This document shows positions 1 through 7,988 of a DNA stretch of 64,000 nt, piece after piece. How positions within the stretch are numbered: position 1 is the first letter of the stretch; every line of letters starts with the position of its first letter. The stretch is from Acinetobacter gandensis. GTDB lineage: Bacteria > Pseudomonadota > Gammaproteobacteria > Pseudomonadales > Moraxellaceae. Made by a program: the position numbers and the translations under genes. Location: contig NZ_LZDS01000023.1 in the NCBI RefSeq assembly GCF_001678755.1, positions 1 to 64,000 on the forward strand, in the 5' to 3' direction. Below the pieces are notes generated by a model that saw nothing but the letters and a program-made list of their open reading frames with translations, did not search any database and was not told the DNA's origin.

Positions 1-29
1 TAATTCGTCACCAGCAAGCTAGGTCGGCT

Positions 30-57
30 ATATTACGCTTTATTTCTAAAGTGTCAA
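30..57 (-). promoter_or_regulatory. Outward sigma70-like promoter (proximal, P2-like)
   Basis: On the minus strand a perfect -35 TTGACA (52-57) is followed after 16 bases by a -10 TAATAT (30-35). Next comes a GC-rich discriminator, AGCCGACC, of the kind found at stringently controlled stable-RNA promoters. The gene it drives lies left of the window. An rRNA operon is my best guess, but nothing of it is visible. Confidence 0.6.
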
Positions 58-168
58 CTAGTAATTCAAATTATTTTAAACTTTCTTTCTAAAACCTAAC
101 TTAATCAATCTTAACTAAGTCACTGTTTTATCAGAAGTTTTAATCTTCATCACCGCCGATGGATGTGC

Positions 169-196
169 ATTCTACAGCATTTCTTACCCAACGCAA
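169..196 (-). promoter_or_regulatory. Outward sigma70-like promoter (distal, P1-like)
   Basis: On the minus strand a -35 TTGCGT (191-196) is followed after 16 bases by a -10 TAGAAT (169-174). Transcription would run left, away from mlaA and towards the second promoter about 140 bases downstream. The tandem arrangement resembles the P1/P2 pairs of rRNA operons. The assignment is inferred from the motifs only. Confidence 0.5.
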
Positions 197-370
197 CACC
201 TTTTTTGAATTAATTTACACATATGTCGGTTTTTTATTCATTTTGCATTTTTTTATTCATTTTTTGTTCAAATTTGCTTTAATAGTCGCAATTCTAAGAC
301 TACAGAGGATGTTTTTTATTTATCATCGCGTCTAATCGCCGTTTTAATATAAAAACTCCCAGGATTTTTT

Positions 371-1291
371 ATGCATCAATCTTCTTATCTATATGTAGGT
401 ATGTTTTTAATTGCATGTTCTACACACCTTAATGCCCAAGATGTGGAAACATCGACGACAGATACAAATACAACGAATACTGTTCCACATGATTCACGTA
501 CTGCTGCTGCCATAAAAAAACTAACTGTAAATGCCAATGCCGCACAATCAGAGGATGACAAAGATCCGTTTCAGCCATTGAATCGTCAAGTTTATGCAAT
601 GAACGATTACTTAGATATTCATATTGCTCGCCCCTTAGCTGTGCAATATGTTGAAAAGACACCAAAGGATGTGCGTGATTCTTATCGCTTATTTCGTAAA
701 AATTTAGGAGAACCTTGGAATGCCTTTAACCAGCTCATTCAAGGGCGCCCTGTTCGTGCAGCACAATCACTTGGACGCTTTACTGTAAACACACTAACAA
801 CACTTGGCTTTGCTGACCCCGCAAGTCGTTTAGGTTTGACTACTGAAGATGAAAATTTCGGTGCGACCTTAGGATATTACGGAATCCCATCAGGCCCATA
901 TATTGTTTTACCAATTTTTGGCCCAAGCACTATTCGTCAAACAGTTGGTCTAGCTGTAGACAGTCAAGGCCGTCCACAAAAATATATGCTTGATGGACAT
1001 GATGGCGCTTATTGGACAGAACAGACTTTACGTGGTATTGATGCGCGCTCACAACTTTTAGATATTGATAGTGCAATACAGGGAGATAAATACTCACAAA
1101 TTCGCGATATTTATCTACAACGATTGAGCTATTTGATTGCTGAAAAGAAAGGTATTGCTGAGGAAAATTTATTTATTGGCGATGAAGATGACAATTTTGA
1201 TGATGAAGATACATCTATAGACAATACAGATGAGACGACTCAACAGAATCCAGATGATGTCATTAATGAAGATAATGATGTGACAGAATAA
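371..1291 (+). CDS. mlaA: MlaA (VacJ) family phospholipid-transport lipoprotein
   Basis: Outer-membrane lipoprotein that, in the Mla system, removes mislocalised phospholipid from the outer leaflet and passes it to periplasmic MlaC. The mature part starts near a DPFQPLNRQVYAMND motif and carries the family-typical FRKNLGEPWNAFN and GYYGIPSGPYIVLP blocks, ending around residue 200. A lipobox LIAC at residues 13-16 would make Cys16 the lipidated residue, although the short signal lacks the usual N-terminal Lys/Arg. The last 40 residues are a very acidic Asp/Glu/Asn/Thr tail that looks disordered. The start ATG has an AGGA site about 7 bases upstream. No other mla genes are nearby, so it is a stand-alone copy, as in many gammaproteobacteria. 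Confidence 0.92.
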   Translation: MHQSSYLYVGMFLIACSTHLNAQDVETSTTDTNTTNTVPHDSRTAAAIKKLTVNANAAQSEDDKDPFQPLNRQVYAMNDYLDIHIARPLAVQYVEKTPKDVRDSYRLFRKNLGEPWNAFNQLIQGRPVRAAQSLGRFTVNTLTTLGFADPASRLGLTTEDENFGATLGYYGIPSGPYIVLPIFGPSTIRQTVGLAVDSQGRPQKYMLDGHDGAYWTEQTLRGIDARSQLLDIDSAIQGDKYSQIRDIYLQRLSYLIAEKKGIAEENLFIGDEDDNFDDEDTSIDNTDETTQQNPDDVINEDNDVTE

Positions 1292-1308
1292 ATATTTTTT
1301 TTCAATTG

Positions 1309-1340
1309 GCTGGTGGGTTTTTTCCTCCAGCTAGCATTTG
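1309..1340 (+). terminator. Weak hairpin after mlaA
   Basis: GCTGGTGG pairs with CCTCCAGC (one mismatch) around a T-rich loop 18 bases after the mlaA stop. There is no strong T tail, so it is only a possible terminator or attenuator before gigA. Confidence 0.3.
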
Positions 1341-1389
1341 CTTGTTATAGTACATCTTATTGTATGTCGTTGGATCGTTCTTATTCTTT

Positions 1390-2358
1390 ATGTATTTCAT
1401 TCAGCCTACTCGTGATATTCCATATTTAGATCAGGTACTTGATGCGCTTCCTAGCGTGCAAATGATTCACATTGAAGATCTAGATTTATATGACCCAACC
1501 ATCATTGCAATTGCAGATGTCGCCGATTACCTGCATTATAAATGGACAATTCCCACAATAGTACTGGCCTTCGAACATGAAGGTGCTGCTCTTGCTCAAG
1601 CATGGCAACAAGGCGCGCTTGCTGGCTGGGTTTGGGATCATATTCCAACTAATCTACAAGATGCTCTTAGCCAAATTGACGCGCAATATAAGCGTAATCA
1701 AGACAGCCGTGATCTACCCTCTGCTGCTGAATTACAAAAAAGATTGCTCCCAAATCCAATTGAACTCAAAAATTATAAAATTGAAACTTTCTTTCAGCCA
1801 TCTGCCTATCTGTCTGGTGATTGGTATGATTATTGGAAGTTAAATGATAAAGAAATTATTTTTTATTTAGCTGACGTTTCAGGTCACGGGGTTACGAGTA
1901 GCTTACTCACCTCTTGGATGGCTGCATTTCATGGACGTTCTAAAACCCCGCGCGAGTTAATTAAAAAACTTAACGGCATGCTTGTTCAAGAAAATATTGA
2001 AAAGCACATCACCATGATTGCAGGTACGTTAAACCTTGAAACCCACGTTTTAAAGTGGTCAAGTGCTGGTCATTATCCTCCTGCTATCTTATTTGAACCA
2101 GGTCTACCTGCACGTATTTTAAATACCAGTAGTTTCCCACTCGGTTTGACGGAAGACTTAGAAGTTGAAGAGTTTGAGTGCCAGCTTAATCGCTATACGC
2201 GCTTCGTCATCTGCTCAGATGGCGCACTTGAACCTTTCGATGGTGGCTTGAATGAACAGCTCGGTCAATTGGTGTATCACTTGCAAAATCAATCATTTCA
2301 AGCACCTGACCACGTCGCTGACGATATTGCAATCCTCAGTATACGACGAATCAATTAA
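1390..2358 (+). CDS. gigA: PP2C-type serine phosphatase with degenerate receiver domain (GigA-like)
   Basis: RsbU/SpoIIE-like protein of 322 residues. The N-terminal 110 residues resemble a degenerate response-regulator receiver (IIAIADVADYL, TIPTIVLAFEHEG). The C-terminal PP2C/SpoIIE domain has the metal-binding blocks SGDWYDYW, LADVSGHG and ICSDGALEP. The family dephosphorylates a Ser/Thr on a partner STAS protein, and the next gene encodes one. In Acinetobacter baumannii this pair is known as GigA/GigB, needed for stress tolerance, antibiotic tolerance and virulence. I chose the ATG at 1390; the frame is open from a TTG at 1360 but those ten residues look non-conserved. The ribosome-binding site is weak for either start. 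Confidence 0.82.
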   Translation: MYFIQPTRDIPYLDQVLDALPSVQMIHIEDLDLYDPTIIAIADVADYLHYKWTIPTIVLAFEHEGAALAQAWQQGALAGWVWDHIPTNLQDALSQIDAQYKRNQDSRDLPSAAELQKRLLPNPIELKNYKIETFFQPSAYLSGDWYDYWKLNDKEIIFYLADVSGHGVTSSLLTSWMAAFHGRSKTPRELIKKLNGMLVQENIEKHITMIAGTLNLETHVLKWSSAGHYPPAILFEPGLPARILNTSSFPLGLTEDLEVEEFECQLNRYTRFVICSDGALEPFDGGLNEQLGQLVYHLQNQSFQAPDHVADDIAILSIRRIN

Positions 2359-2372
2359 TCCAAAAATCAAAT

Positions 2373-2430
2373 ACTTAATGATAAGTCCTTATGCTTAAGT
2401 CGTTAGGCTACTTGAGTAAGCTGTAGCCCT
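2373..2430. promoter_or_regulatory. Two dyads between gigA and gigB
   Basis: The first dyad (2373-2400) pairs ACTTAATGATAAG with CTTATGCTTAAGT across two bases, with two mismatches. The second pairs GGCTAC with GTAGCC around an 11-base loop, ending near 2430. Neither has a T tail, so they look more like operators or RNA-processing structures than terminators. Confidence 0.4.
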
Positions 2431-2470
2431 ATGGGATAATTTACTATCCTTTTCTGCAAATGGCATTTAT

Positions 2471-2989
2471 ATGTCAACAGGTCATGTTGAATATGCAAGC
2501 TTGAACGGAACGCATATTTTTAAGCTTATTGGCGAAGTGCGTGCCCAATCTTGTATTAGTCTAGACAAGCTACTCAACAAAATTGAACAGCAACAAAATG
2601 TAGTCGGTGCAATTGTAGATTTAACCCAAACTACATTCATCGATAGCACTGTGCTTGGTATTTTGGCAAAACTTGGTTTAAAGCTGAAACAAATCCACCA
2701 CATCCAAGCGGTAATGTTATCCACAAACACTGACATCACCACGCTTGCAAACAGTATGGGCTTGGGTCAGGTTTTTGTTATCTTAAATTATTGTGGTGAT
2801 CCAAATGTTTGTACACGCGAACTGATGGAAGAACATATTACACATAACAATATGTTGAATACCGTTTTAGATGCGCATAAAACTTTAATGAAGTTAAATG
2901 AAAGCAACCAAAATATGTTTGAGCCATTGGTCAAACAACTGCAAAAAGAGCAGGAAAATCTCGACCAGACTCGCCAACAAAACGTCTAA
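2471..2989 (+). CDS. gigB: STAS-domain anti-anti-sigma factor (GigB-like)
   Basis: 172-residue cytoplasmic protein with an N-terminal STAS domain (about residues 5-110). The classic phospho-acceptor block is TTFIDSTVLGIL, with Ser59 next to Asp58 as the likely phosphorylated residue. The C-terminal 60 residues are helical and Gln/Asn-rich and are not part of the STAS core. In the family, a kinase phosphorylates the Ser and an RsbU-type phosphatase, here the product of the gene upstream, reverses it. In A. baumannii the protein is GigB and is reported to interact with the nitrogen PTS phosphocarrier NPr, whose gene is also in this window (45277-45546). No anti-sigma kinase gene is adjacent. 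Confidence 0.82.
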   Translation: MSTGHVEYASLNGTHIFKLIGEVRAQSCISLDKLLNKIEQQQNVVGAIVDLTQTTFIDSTVLGILAKLGLKLKQIHHIQAVMLSTNTDITTLANSMGLGQVFVILNYCGDPNVCTRELMEEHITHNNMLNTVLDAHKTLMKLNESNQNMFEPLVKQLQKEQENLDQTRQQNV

Positions 2990-3019
2990 TTTCTAATAAA
3001 AACAACGGACTTTCTCCCA

Positions 3020-3844
3020 ATGACCTTACTTTCTGTTGCACAAATGAATTCACAAAATGACATTGAAGATAATTTCAAGGTCATAGAATCATTGATGCAA
3101 CAAAGCCAAGCACAAGGAGCAAGTTTAATTGTTTTTCCAGAAAATTTTGTTTGTTTCGCTGCAGGTAAACAACGTGAAACAGCTGCTCAGTTTGAAGTTA
3201 TCCAACAAAGACTTGAGCAACTTGCACACCAATACCAACTTTGGATTATTGCTGGCACACTCCCATGCCCGTATCGTCCAGATGGCTCTATCATTGAAGA
3301 TGGTCGTGTTCGAACAGTAAGTTTATGCATTAGTCCCGAACGTACTGAAGCTCGTTATGACAAAATTCATCTGTTTGATGTACAAGTTGGTGATGCTGTC
3401 GGAGGTTATCAAGAATCAAAATTTTTTGAACCTGGAACTCATACCGTTGTTGCAAAAACACCATTTGGCAATATTGGCTTAATGGTATGTTACGACCTAC
3501 GTTTTCCTGAATTGGCTCTCAAGTTACGTGCACAAGGTGCAAATATTTTGACAGCTCCCGCAGCATTCACCTACACCACAGGTGAGATGCATTGGCAATT
3601 GTTGTTACAAGCACGTGCAATAGACAGTCAATGCGCTGTTTTGGGTTCGGCACAACAAGGTTGGCATGGTGAAAAACGTCAAACTTGGGGTCACACGGGT
3701 GCTGCAAATAGCCGTGGTGAGTTACAAGAGATGATCCAAACCGAAGGTGCTGGCTTAATCACAGTACCTTTTGATTTAGTAGAACAAGTGAAAATCCGTG
3801 AATCTATGCCACTGATGCAACATCGTGTCCTCATCCAATACTAA
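3020..3844 (+). CDS. Carbon-nitrogen hydrolase (nitrilase-like amidase, Nit1 type)
   Basis: 274-residue cytoplasmic enzyme of the nitrilase superfamily. The Glu-Lys-Cys catalytic triad is visible: Glu41 in VFPENFV, the Lys in RYDKIHLFDV, and the Cys in GLMVCYDLRFPELA. These blocks match the branch containing deaminated-glutathione amidase (Nit1/YbeM) and omega-amidase, so metabolite repair is the likeliest role. The exact substrate cannot be read from sequence. It starts 30 bases after gigB on the same strand and is probably co-transcribed with it. Length and start agree with the family. Confidence 0.85.
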   Translation: MTLLSVAQMNSQNDIEDNFKVIESLMQQSQAQGASLIVFPENFVCFAAGKQRETAAQFEVIQQRLEQLAHQYQLWIIAGTLPCPYRPDGSIIEDGRVRTVSLCISPERTEARYDKIHLFDVQVGDAVGGYQESKFFEPGTHTVVAKTPFGNIGLMVCYDLRFPELALKLRAQGANILTAPAAFTYTTGEMHWQLLLQARAIDSQCAVLGSAQQGWHGEKRQTWGHTGAANSRGELQEMIQTEGAGLITVPFDLVEQVKIRESMPLMQHRVLIQY

Positions 3845-3950
3845 GCCCTCAGTTACACGTTATATTTAAATAAATTACAAAAAAGCTGATTATTGTTTAA
3901 GCAAAATCCCCCACGATAGACAATTGATGGTTAATCACAGGGGTTTAATA

Positions 3951-4376
3951 ATGACTTTAGAAAAAGCTGTATATACCGCAAAAGCAAAGGCAACTGGTGG
4001 CCGAGACGGCCGTGCAACAACTTCCGATGGACTATTAGATATTCCTTTAGCTGTGCCAAAAGTCATGGGCGGCACAGGCAATGGCAGTAATCCAGAACAA
4101 TTATTTGCAGCGGGTTATTCAGCCTGCTTCTTAGGCGCAATGAAGTTTGTTTCTAATCGAGATAAAATTGCCATTCCTGCAGATGCTTTCGTCGAAGGTG
4201 AAGTCGGTATTGGACCAATTCCTACAGGTTTTGGTATTGAAGTCACACTACATATTCACCTTGAAGGCATGGATGCAGCAGAAGCTAAAAAATTAGTTGA
4301 TGCAGCACACATTGTCTGTCCCTATTCGAATGCTACCCGAAACAATATTAATGTGACCTTAGATATTGTGACTTAA
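3951..4376 (+). CDS. ohr: Organic hydroperoxide resistance protein, Ohr/OsmC family
   Basis: Thiol peroxidase that reduces organic and lipid hydroperoxides. The two redox cysteines of the family are Cys59 (GYSACFLGAMKF) and Cys123 (HIVCPYSNATR), and the PEQLFAAGYSAC block is typical of the Ohr branch rather than OsmC. I chose the ATG at 3951, preceded by an AGGGG site, giving 141 residues, the usual Ohr length; the frame is open from 3924 but this would add nine unlikely residues. Ohr is commonly controlled by a MarR-type regulator, OhrR. None is adjacent here. Confidence 0.9.
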   Translation: MTLEKAVYTAKAKATGGRDGRATTSDGLLDIPLAVPKVMGGTGNGSNPEQLFAAGYSACFLGAMKFVSNRDKIAIPADAFVEGEVGIGPIPTGFGIEVTLHIHLEGMDAAEAKKLVDAAHIVCPYSNATRNNINVTLDIVT

Positions 4377-4557
4377 ATCTAATACCAGCACAGCTTCGAA
4401 CAACCTTATCCAATGTCAGTATGTTTTTAGACTCTAAATTTAAACATGCTGACAATATTCTTATCTATTACATCTCATTATTTCAGCGAAAATTTAACAT
4501 GTCACTATCGGTAATTTTTTGGGGAAGCATTTCAAAATACACACTAGCTTGCTAATA

Positions 4558-4572
4558 TAAGAATGATTCTTA
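4558..4572. promoter_or_regulatory. 15-bp perfect dyad, Fur-box-like
   Basis: TAAGAAT-G-ATTCTTA is a perfect 7-1-7 dyad ending 24 bases before the ATG at 4596. It matches the Fur 7-1-7 consensus (TGATAAT-N-ATTATCA) at five of seven positions per arm and lies where a promoter should be. Iron repression of the downstream exported protein is therefore possible but unproven. Confidence 0.4.
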
Positions 4573-4595
4573 TTAATATTTAAGTACATCTTTAT

Positions 4596-4988
4596 ATGTT
4601 TAAACCTATCCTACTCAGTGCACTACTATTAAGTGCTTCGTCTTTAACTTTCGCTGAATTAAAAATTTCGGAAGAAGTACGTCCTGAAATCAAATCACTG
4701 GTTAATCCTGACATTCAACGACTACCGCTCCCTCCAACGCCAGGCAACATCTCATTACCTGCATATGGTCAAGGCATAATTGGTTGGGGTACAGGCCCAG
4801 ATGGTGCAGCAGCTCGCTTAGCCAATGTCACTAAAGCAGATGTAGAAAAATATAAAACTCAAGGTGTAACTTTAGACATGATACAGACTTGGCAAAAGTT
4901 TTATGAAAATGAAACCCGTCGAAATGCTGGTAACCCCACCGCCCCAATTCGTGCTGAACTGATGAAAAAAATTATCAGTTTATGGTAA
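4596..4988 (+). CDS. Small exported protein of unknown function
   Basis: 130 residues with a clear Sec signal peptide (MFKPILLSALLLSASSLTFA, cut after AFA-like TFA near residue 20). The mature part contains a Pro-rich stretch (RLPLPPTPGNISLP), a Gly-rich stretch (YGQGIIGWGTGPDGAAARLA) and a helical C-terminus ending ELMKKIISLW. I do not recognise a characterised family; it may belong to an Acinetobacter-typical DUF such as DUF4951, which I could not check. It is monocistronic, with a Fur-box-like dyad upstream and a strong terminator downstream. The likely location is the periplasm or outside the cell. Confidence 0.72.
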   Translation: MFKPILLSALLLSASSLTFAELKISEEVRPEIKSLVNPDIQRLPLPPTPGNISLPAYGQGIIGWGTGPDGAAARLANVTKADVEKYKTQGVTLDMIQTWQKFYENETRRNAGNPTAPIRAELMKKIISLW

Positions 4989-5001
4989 AGCTAATGTTCT
5001 A

Positions 5002-5030
5002 AACAGCCCGCGAAAGTGGGCTGTTTTTTT
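5002..5030 (+). terminator. Rho-independent terminator
   Basis: AACAGCCC pairs perfectly with GGGCTGTT across an 8-base loop, followed by a T run, 13 bases after the exported-protein stop. Confidence 0.9.
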
Positions 5031-5147
5031 AAGATCAAACACTATAAAAATTAACCGATCAAAACATTTTTATAATTTTAAAAAAGCGTTATATTGAATC
5101 AATTCAAAATAATCATGATAAAAAATTCATTAATTACAGGGTTTAAA

Positions 5148-5498
5148 ATGAAAAAAATCTTTTCGATATTTACCATCTTTCTTGCACTTACAGCATGTAG
5201 CCAAACACCTGCTCCAGATTTTCCAGGAGAATGGAAACAAGTCCCTGAAACCGACAGTCTGCGTAAATTAACGATCTCAAAACAAGGCGATGACTATCAA
5301 ATTAAAGATGAATTTTGGCTCAATAAAAACAATACTGAACGTACGTCAAGTGCTGCTTCAGGCATCGCTGAATATGATCATGAGGTCTTAAAGTATAAAG
5401 ATAGTCAACAAATTGAATTAAAACTAACTGATCCAACACATCTCACCCTGACGGACAAAGAATCTGATGCAGTTATTCAGTTTGAAAAAATAAACTAA
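5148..5498 (+). CDS. Small lipoprotein of unknown function
   Basis: 116 residues with a lipoprotein signal: MKKIF start, hydrophobic core and lipobox LTAC, putting the lipidated Cys near residue 17. The mature domain (PGEWKQVPETDSLRKLTISKQGDDYQIKDEFW) reads like a small beta-rich fold, with a WKQ start and short alternating strands. It resembles small lipocalin-like or DUF-type lipoproteins, but I cannot name a family. I chose the ATG at 5148 because it begins an ideal signal peptide and has an AGGG-like site upstream; the frame is open from 5094 with no signal-like sequence. Confidence 0.72.
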   Translation: MKKIFSIFTIFLALTACSQTPAPDFPGEWKQVPETDSLRKLTISKQGDDYQIKDEFWLNKNNTERTSSAASGIAEYDHEVLKYKDSQQIELKLTDPTHLTLTDKESDAVIQFEKIN

Positions 5499-5505
5499 TC
5501 AGTAA

Positions 5506-5545
5506 AAAAAGCCTCGAAATATTTTAATTATTTCGAGGCTTTTTA
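5506..5545. terminator. Bidirectional terminator
   Basis: GCCTCGAAAT (5511-5520) pairs with ATTTCGAGGC (5530-5539), flanked by A and T runs. It lies between the convergent lipoprotein gene and gspE and can serve both strands. Confidence 0.9.
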
Positions 5546-5569
5546 TCGCACTTGTTTTTCTACAAATTT

Positions 5570-7057
5570 TTATTCAGCAGCTTCATTCGTTACACGTAGC
5601 ACCTCTTCAATCGTGGTTTTACCCGCAAGCACTTTACGTAAACCATCATCTCGAATTGAGCCCGCATTTGCACGTACATGATTTTCCAATTCAAATTCTG
5701 CCGCATTACTATGAATTAAACGACGCGTGTGCTCATCAATCGGTACAATTTCATAAATTGCTGTACGCCCCATAAATCCAGTGTGTGAACACTGTTCACA
5801 GCCTTTGGGCTGCGGCACTTGAATCTGTTCAGCATGTTCAATATTGGCAAATAATGATTGTTCAAATTCATCCGCATCATGCCAAGTGGCACAATGACTA
5901 CACAGCGTACGTACTAAACGCTGCGCAACTACGCCAATCAATGAGCTTGAGAGTAAGAACGGTTCGATCCCCATATCTTTTAAGCGTGTCACCGCACCAA
6001 TAGCGGTATTAGTATGTAGGGTTGAAAGCACCAAATGGCCTGTGAGTGAGGCTTGAACTGCAATTTCCGCTGTTTCTAAATCTCGAATCTCACCAACCAT
6101 CACCACATCTGGGTCCTGACGCAACATAGCTTTTAAGGCACGAGCAAAGGTCATATCCACTTTGGTATTGACTTGGGTCTGACCAATCCCTTCAAGTTGA
6201 TATTCAATAGGATCTTCTGCAGTTAATATATTTTTTGAACCATCATTGAGATCAGACAGTGCCGCATACAAAGTGGTGGTTTTACCTGAACCTGTCGGCC
6301 CAGTGACCAAAATAATACCGTGTGGACGATGAACCAATTGCTTTAATCGGTCATAGTCATGTTGCATCAATCCCAAGTGAGTCATGTTCAATCGACCCGC
6401 TTGTTTATCCAATAAACGCATCACGACACGCTCACCGTAAGATGATGGTAATGTCGAAACACGCACATCAACTTCGCGCCCAGCAAGACGTAATGAAATA
6501 CGACCATCCTGAGGAATACGCTTTTCTGCGATATCCAGTTTAGCCATGACTTTAATACGAGACACCAGTAAAGGTGCAAGTTCACGACGCGGCTGTACAA
6601 TTTCACGTAATTGACCATCGACACGTAAGCGTACTGAAAGTTTTTTCTCAAACGACTCAATATGAATATCGGATGCACCGACACGAATGGCTTCAGAGAG
6701 CAAAGCATTGATCAAACGAACAATCGGAGCATCGTCCTCTTGATCCATCAAATCTTCTGCTTCTGGAACAGAATCGGCTAGGCTGAGTAAATCGGGATGA
6801 TCTTCCAGGCCAGCTGCAACTTGTTGCGATTCACCCGTATCACCTGCAAAACTTGCACTTAACAATTGGTTAAATTCTTGTTCAGTTGCCAATTGATGCT
6901 GTGCTGGATGGCCTAAATATCGTCGTGCTTCTTGTAAGGCCAATAACGGTGTACTCTGACGACGTACAATAAATGCCTGATCACCCTCATATCGAAGCAA
7001 AACGCCATGCCGCTTGGCAAAACTATATGGTATTTGTAATTGTTTAAGTACTTGCAT
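5570..7057 (-). CDS. gspE: Type II secretion ATPase GspE
   Basis: Cytoplasmic hexameric ATPase that powers pseudopilus assembly in type II secretion. Of about 495 residues, the first 120 form the N-terminal domain that binds GspL. Then come SEAIRVGASDIHIE, the Walker A motif GPTGSGKTTT near residue 255, the Asp and His boxes, Walker B DVVMVGEIRD near 320, and a tetracysteine zinc motif (CSHC ... CEQC) near 385-430. The zinc motif fits GspE/PilB and not PilT. The frame opens with GTG-ATG; I used the ATG at 7057. No other gsp gene is adjacent, consistent with the scattered type II secretion genes of Acinetobacter. PilB is the alternative, but the N-terminus and length fit GspE better. Confidence 0.88.
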   Translation of the reverse strand: MQVLKQLQIPYSFAKRHGVLLRYEGDQAFIVRRQSTPLLALQEARRYLGHPAQHQLATEQEFNQLLSASFAGDTGESQQVAAGLEDHPDLLSLADSVPEAEDLMDQEDDAPIVRLINALLSEAIRVGASDIHIESFEKKLSVRLRVDGQLREIVQPRRELAPLLVSRIKVMAKLDIAEKRIPQDGRISLRLAGREVDVRVSTLPSSYGERVVMRLLDKQAGRLNMTHLGLMQHDYDRLKQLVHRPHGIILVTGPTGSGKTTTLYAALSDLNDGSKNILTAEDPIEYQLEGIGQTQVNTKVDMTFARALKAMLRQDPDVVMVGEIRDLETAEIAVQASLTGHLVLSTLHTNTAIGAVTRLKDMGIEPFLLSSSLIGVVAQRLVRTLCSHCATWHDADEFEQSLFANIEHAEQIQVPQPKGCEQCSHTGFMGRTAIYEIVPIDEHTRRLIHSNAAEFELENHVRANAGSIRDDGLRKVLAGKTTIEEVLRVTNEAAE

Positions 7058-7157
7058 CACGCATTATAATGATGAAAAAAGTTGTTTTGAGTGTACTCTA
7101 AGCATCTGACAGCGTGAAGTCTGTTTTTAGGATTTATCAATTTAAGGGAAATGAACA

Positions 7158-7979
7158 TTGCCATTAGAGAACGAAATCACTGAAAAAAGTAATCCAAAAA
7201 TTAAATGGTGGGGTGAATATCACTTTGAACTTAATCATCCACAAAGTTGGCAATTTGGTTCTTTGCTGTTTCGTTTAACCCGTGGTATGCAAGAGTGGCG
7301 CATGGAATACCATCGTCCAACATTTCAGTTTGATTATGAACAACAGTGGCACCAAATCCACGATCCTGAATTCGGCTTTCCACAACCAGTGAAGATGGAA
7401 CGTTATATGTTCCGTCAAACCCATGACAAAATTCAGATCATGCCGCGTTTGGCCGACCGTTCTGTGGTGATCAAACCTGTTGATCCTATATATATCCCTG
7501 CCGGTCAACGTGGAACCTTGTATATAAGTACACCACTTTGGATTGCAGGCTTCGTTGACCACTTAAAAGAACCGTTTTTTGATCTACCGGTAATTTTACC
7601 CAAAGACACTTGGTTTGGCCCAAATCATCGTATGGGTGAAGTTTGCTATGCTACTGCTGTTGATGGTCGTACTGAATTAAAACAATTAAAGCCTCGTGCA
7701 TTTCGTGCAGTAACCCCTATTGAGTTTCATAACACCAGTAATCAACAAATTCGCTTTGACCGCATGAACGTACCCGTACCTGCTTTACCCTTATTTTATA
7801 GTGAAAGTACTGGACGCTTATGGACATCGCAAATTCGTGTCGTCCATGAAAGTCATGACAAACCGCCTCGGGTGAAAATTGAAACACGTACACCGCCTCA
7901 AGCTGGTGATGTGATTTATCTACACCCACCTCGAGAGTCTGCAAATGTACTCTTCAATATGTTTGATTCATTCTTCTAA
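7158..7979 (+). CDS. DUF432-like protein, partner of MscS
   Basis: 273-residue soluble protein without a signal peptide, rich in Trp, Arg, His and Pro (WWGEYHF, GMQEWRMEYHRP). It appears beta-rich, with IPAGQRGTLYISTPLWI and a C-terminal PPRVKIETRTPPQAGDVIYLHPP. The sequence and its position before an mscS gene suggest the DUF432 family, which has no known function. The start is a TTG at 7158 with a good AAGGGA site 8 bases upstream; an ATG at 7151 is out of frame. Its stop is 9 bases from the MscS start, so the two are translationally linked, and a role with that channel is the natural inference. Confidence 0.68.
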   Translation: MPLENEITEKSNPKIKWWGEYHFELNHPQSWQFGSLLFRLTRGMQEWRMEYHRPTFQFDYEQQWHQIHDPEFGFPQPVKMERYMFRQTHDKIQIMPRLADRSVVIKPVDPIYIPAGQRGTLYISTPLWIAGFVDHLKEPFFDLPVILPKDTWFGPNHRMGEVCYATAVDGRTELKQLKPRAFRAVTPIEFHNTSNQQIRFDRMNVPVPALPLFYSESTGRLWTSQIRVVHESHDKPPRVKIETRTPPQAGDVIYLHPPRESANVLFNMFDSFF

Positions 7980-7988
7980 GGGCGTGAT

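Larger units (their letters stand above)
1..370. other. Non-coding region left of mlaA with outward promoters
   Basis: No convincing coding frame is seen here. The minus strand carries two sigma70-like promoters reading left out of the window, listed separately. The part next to mlaA (about 200-370) is AT-rich and probably holds the mlaA promoter, but I cannot fix its -35/-10 boxes. An AGGA ribosome-binding site lies about 7 bases before the mlaA ATG at 371. Confidence 0.6.

Noticed and set aside
30..57. Promoter for mlaA
   Set aside because: The motifs are on the minus strand and point away from mlaA.
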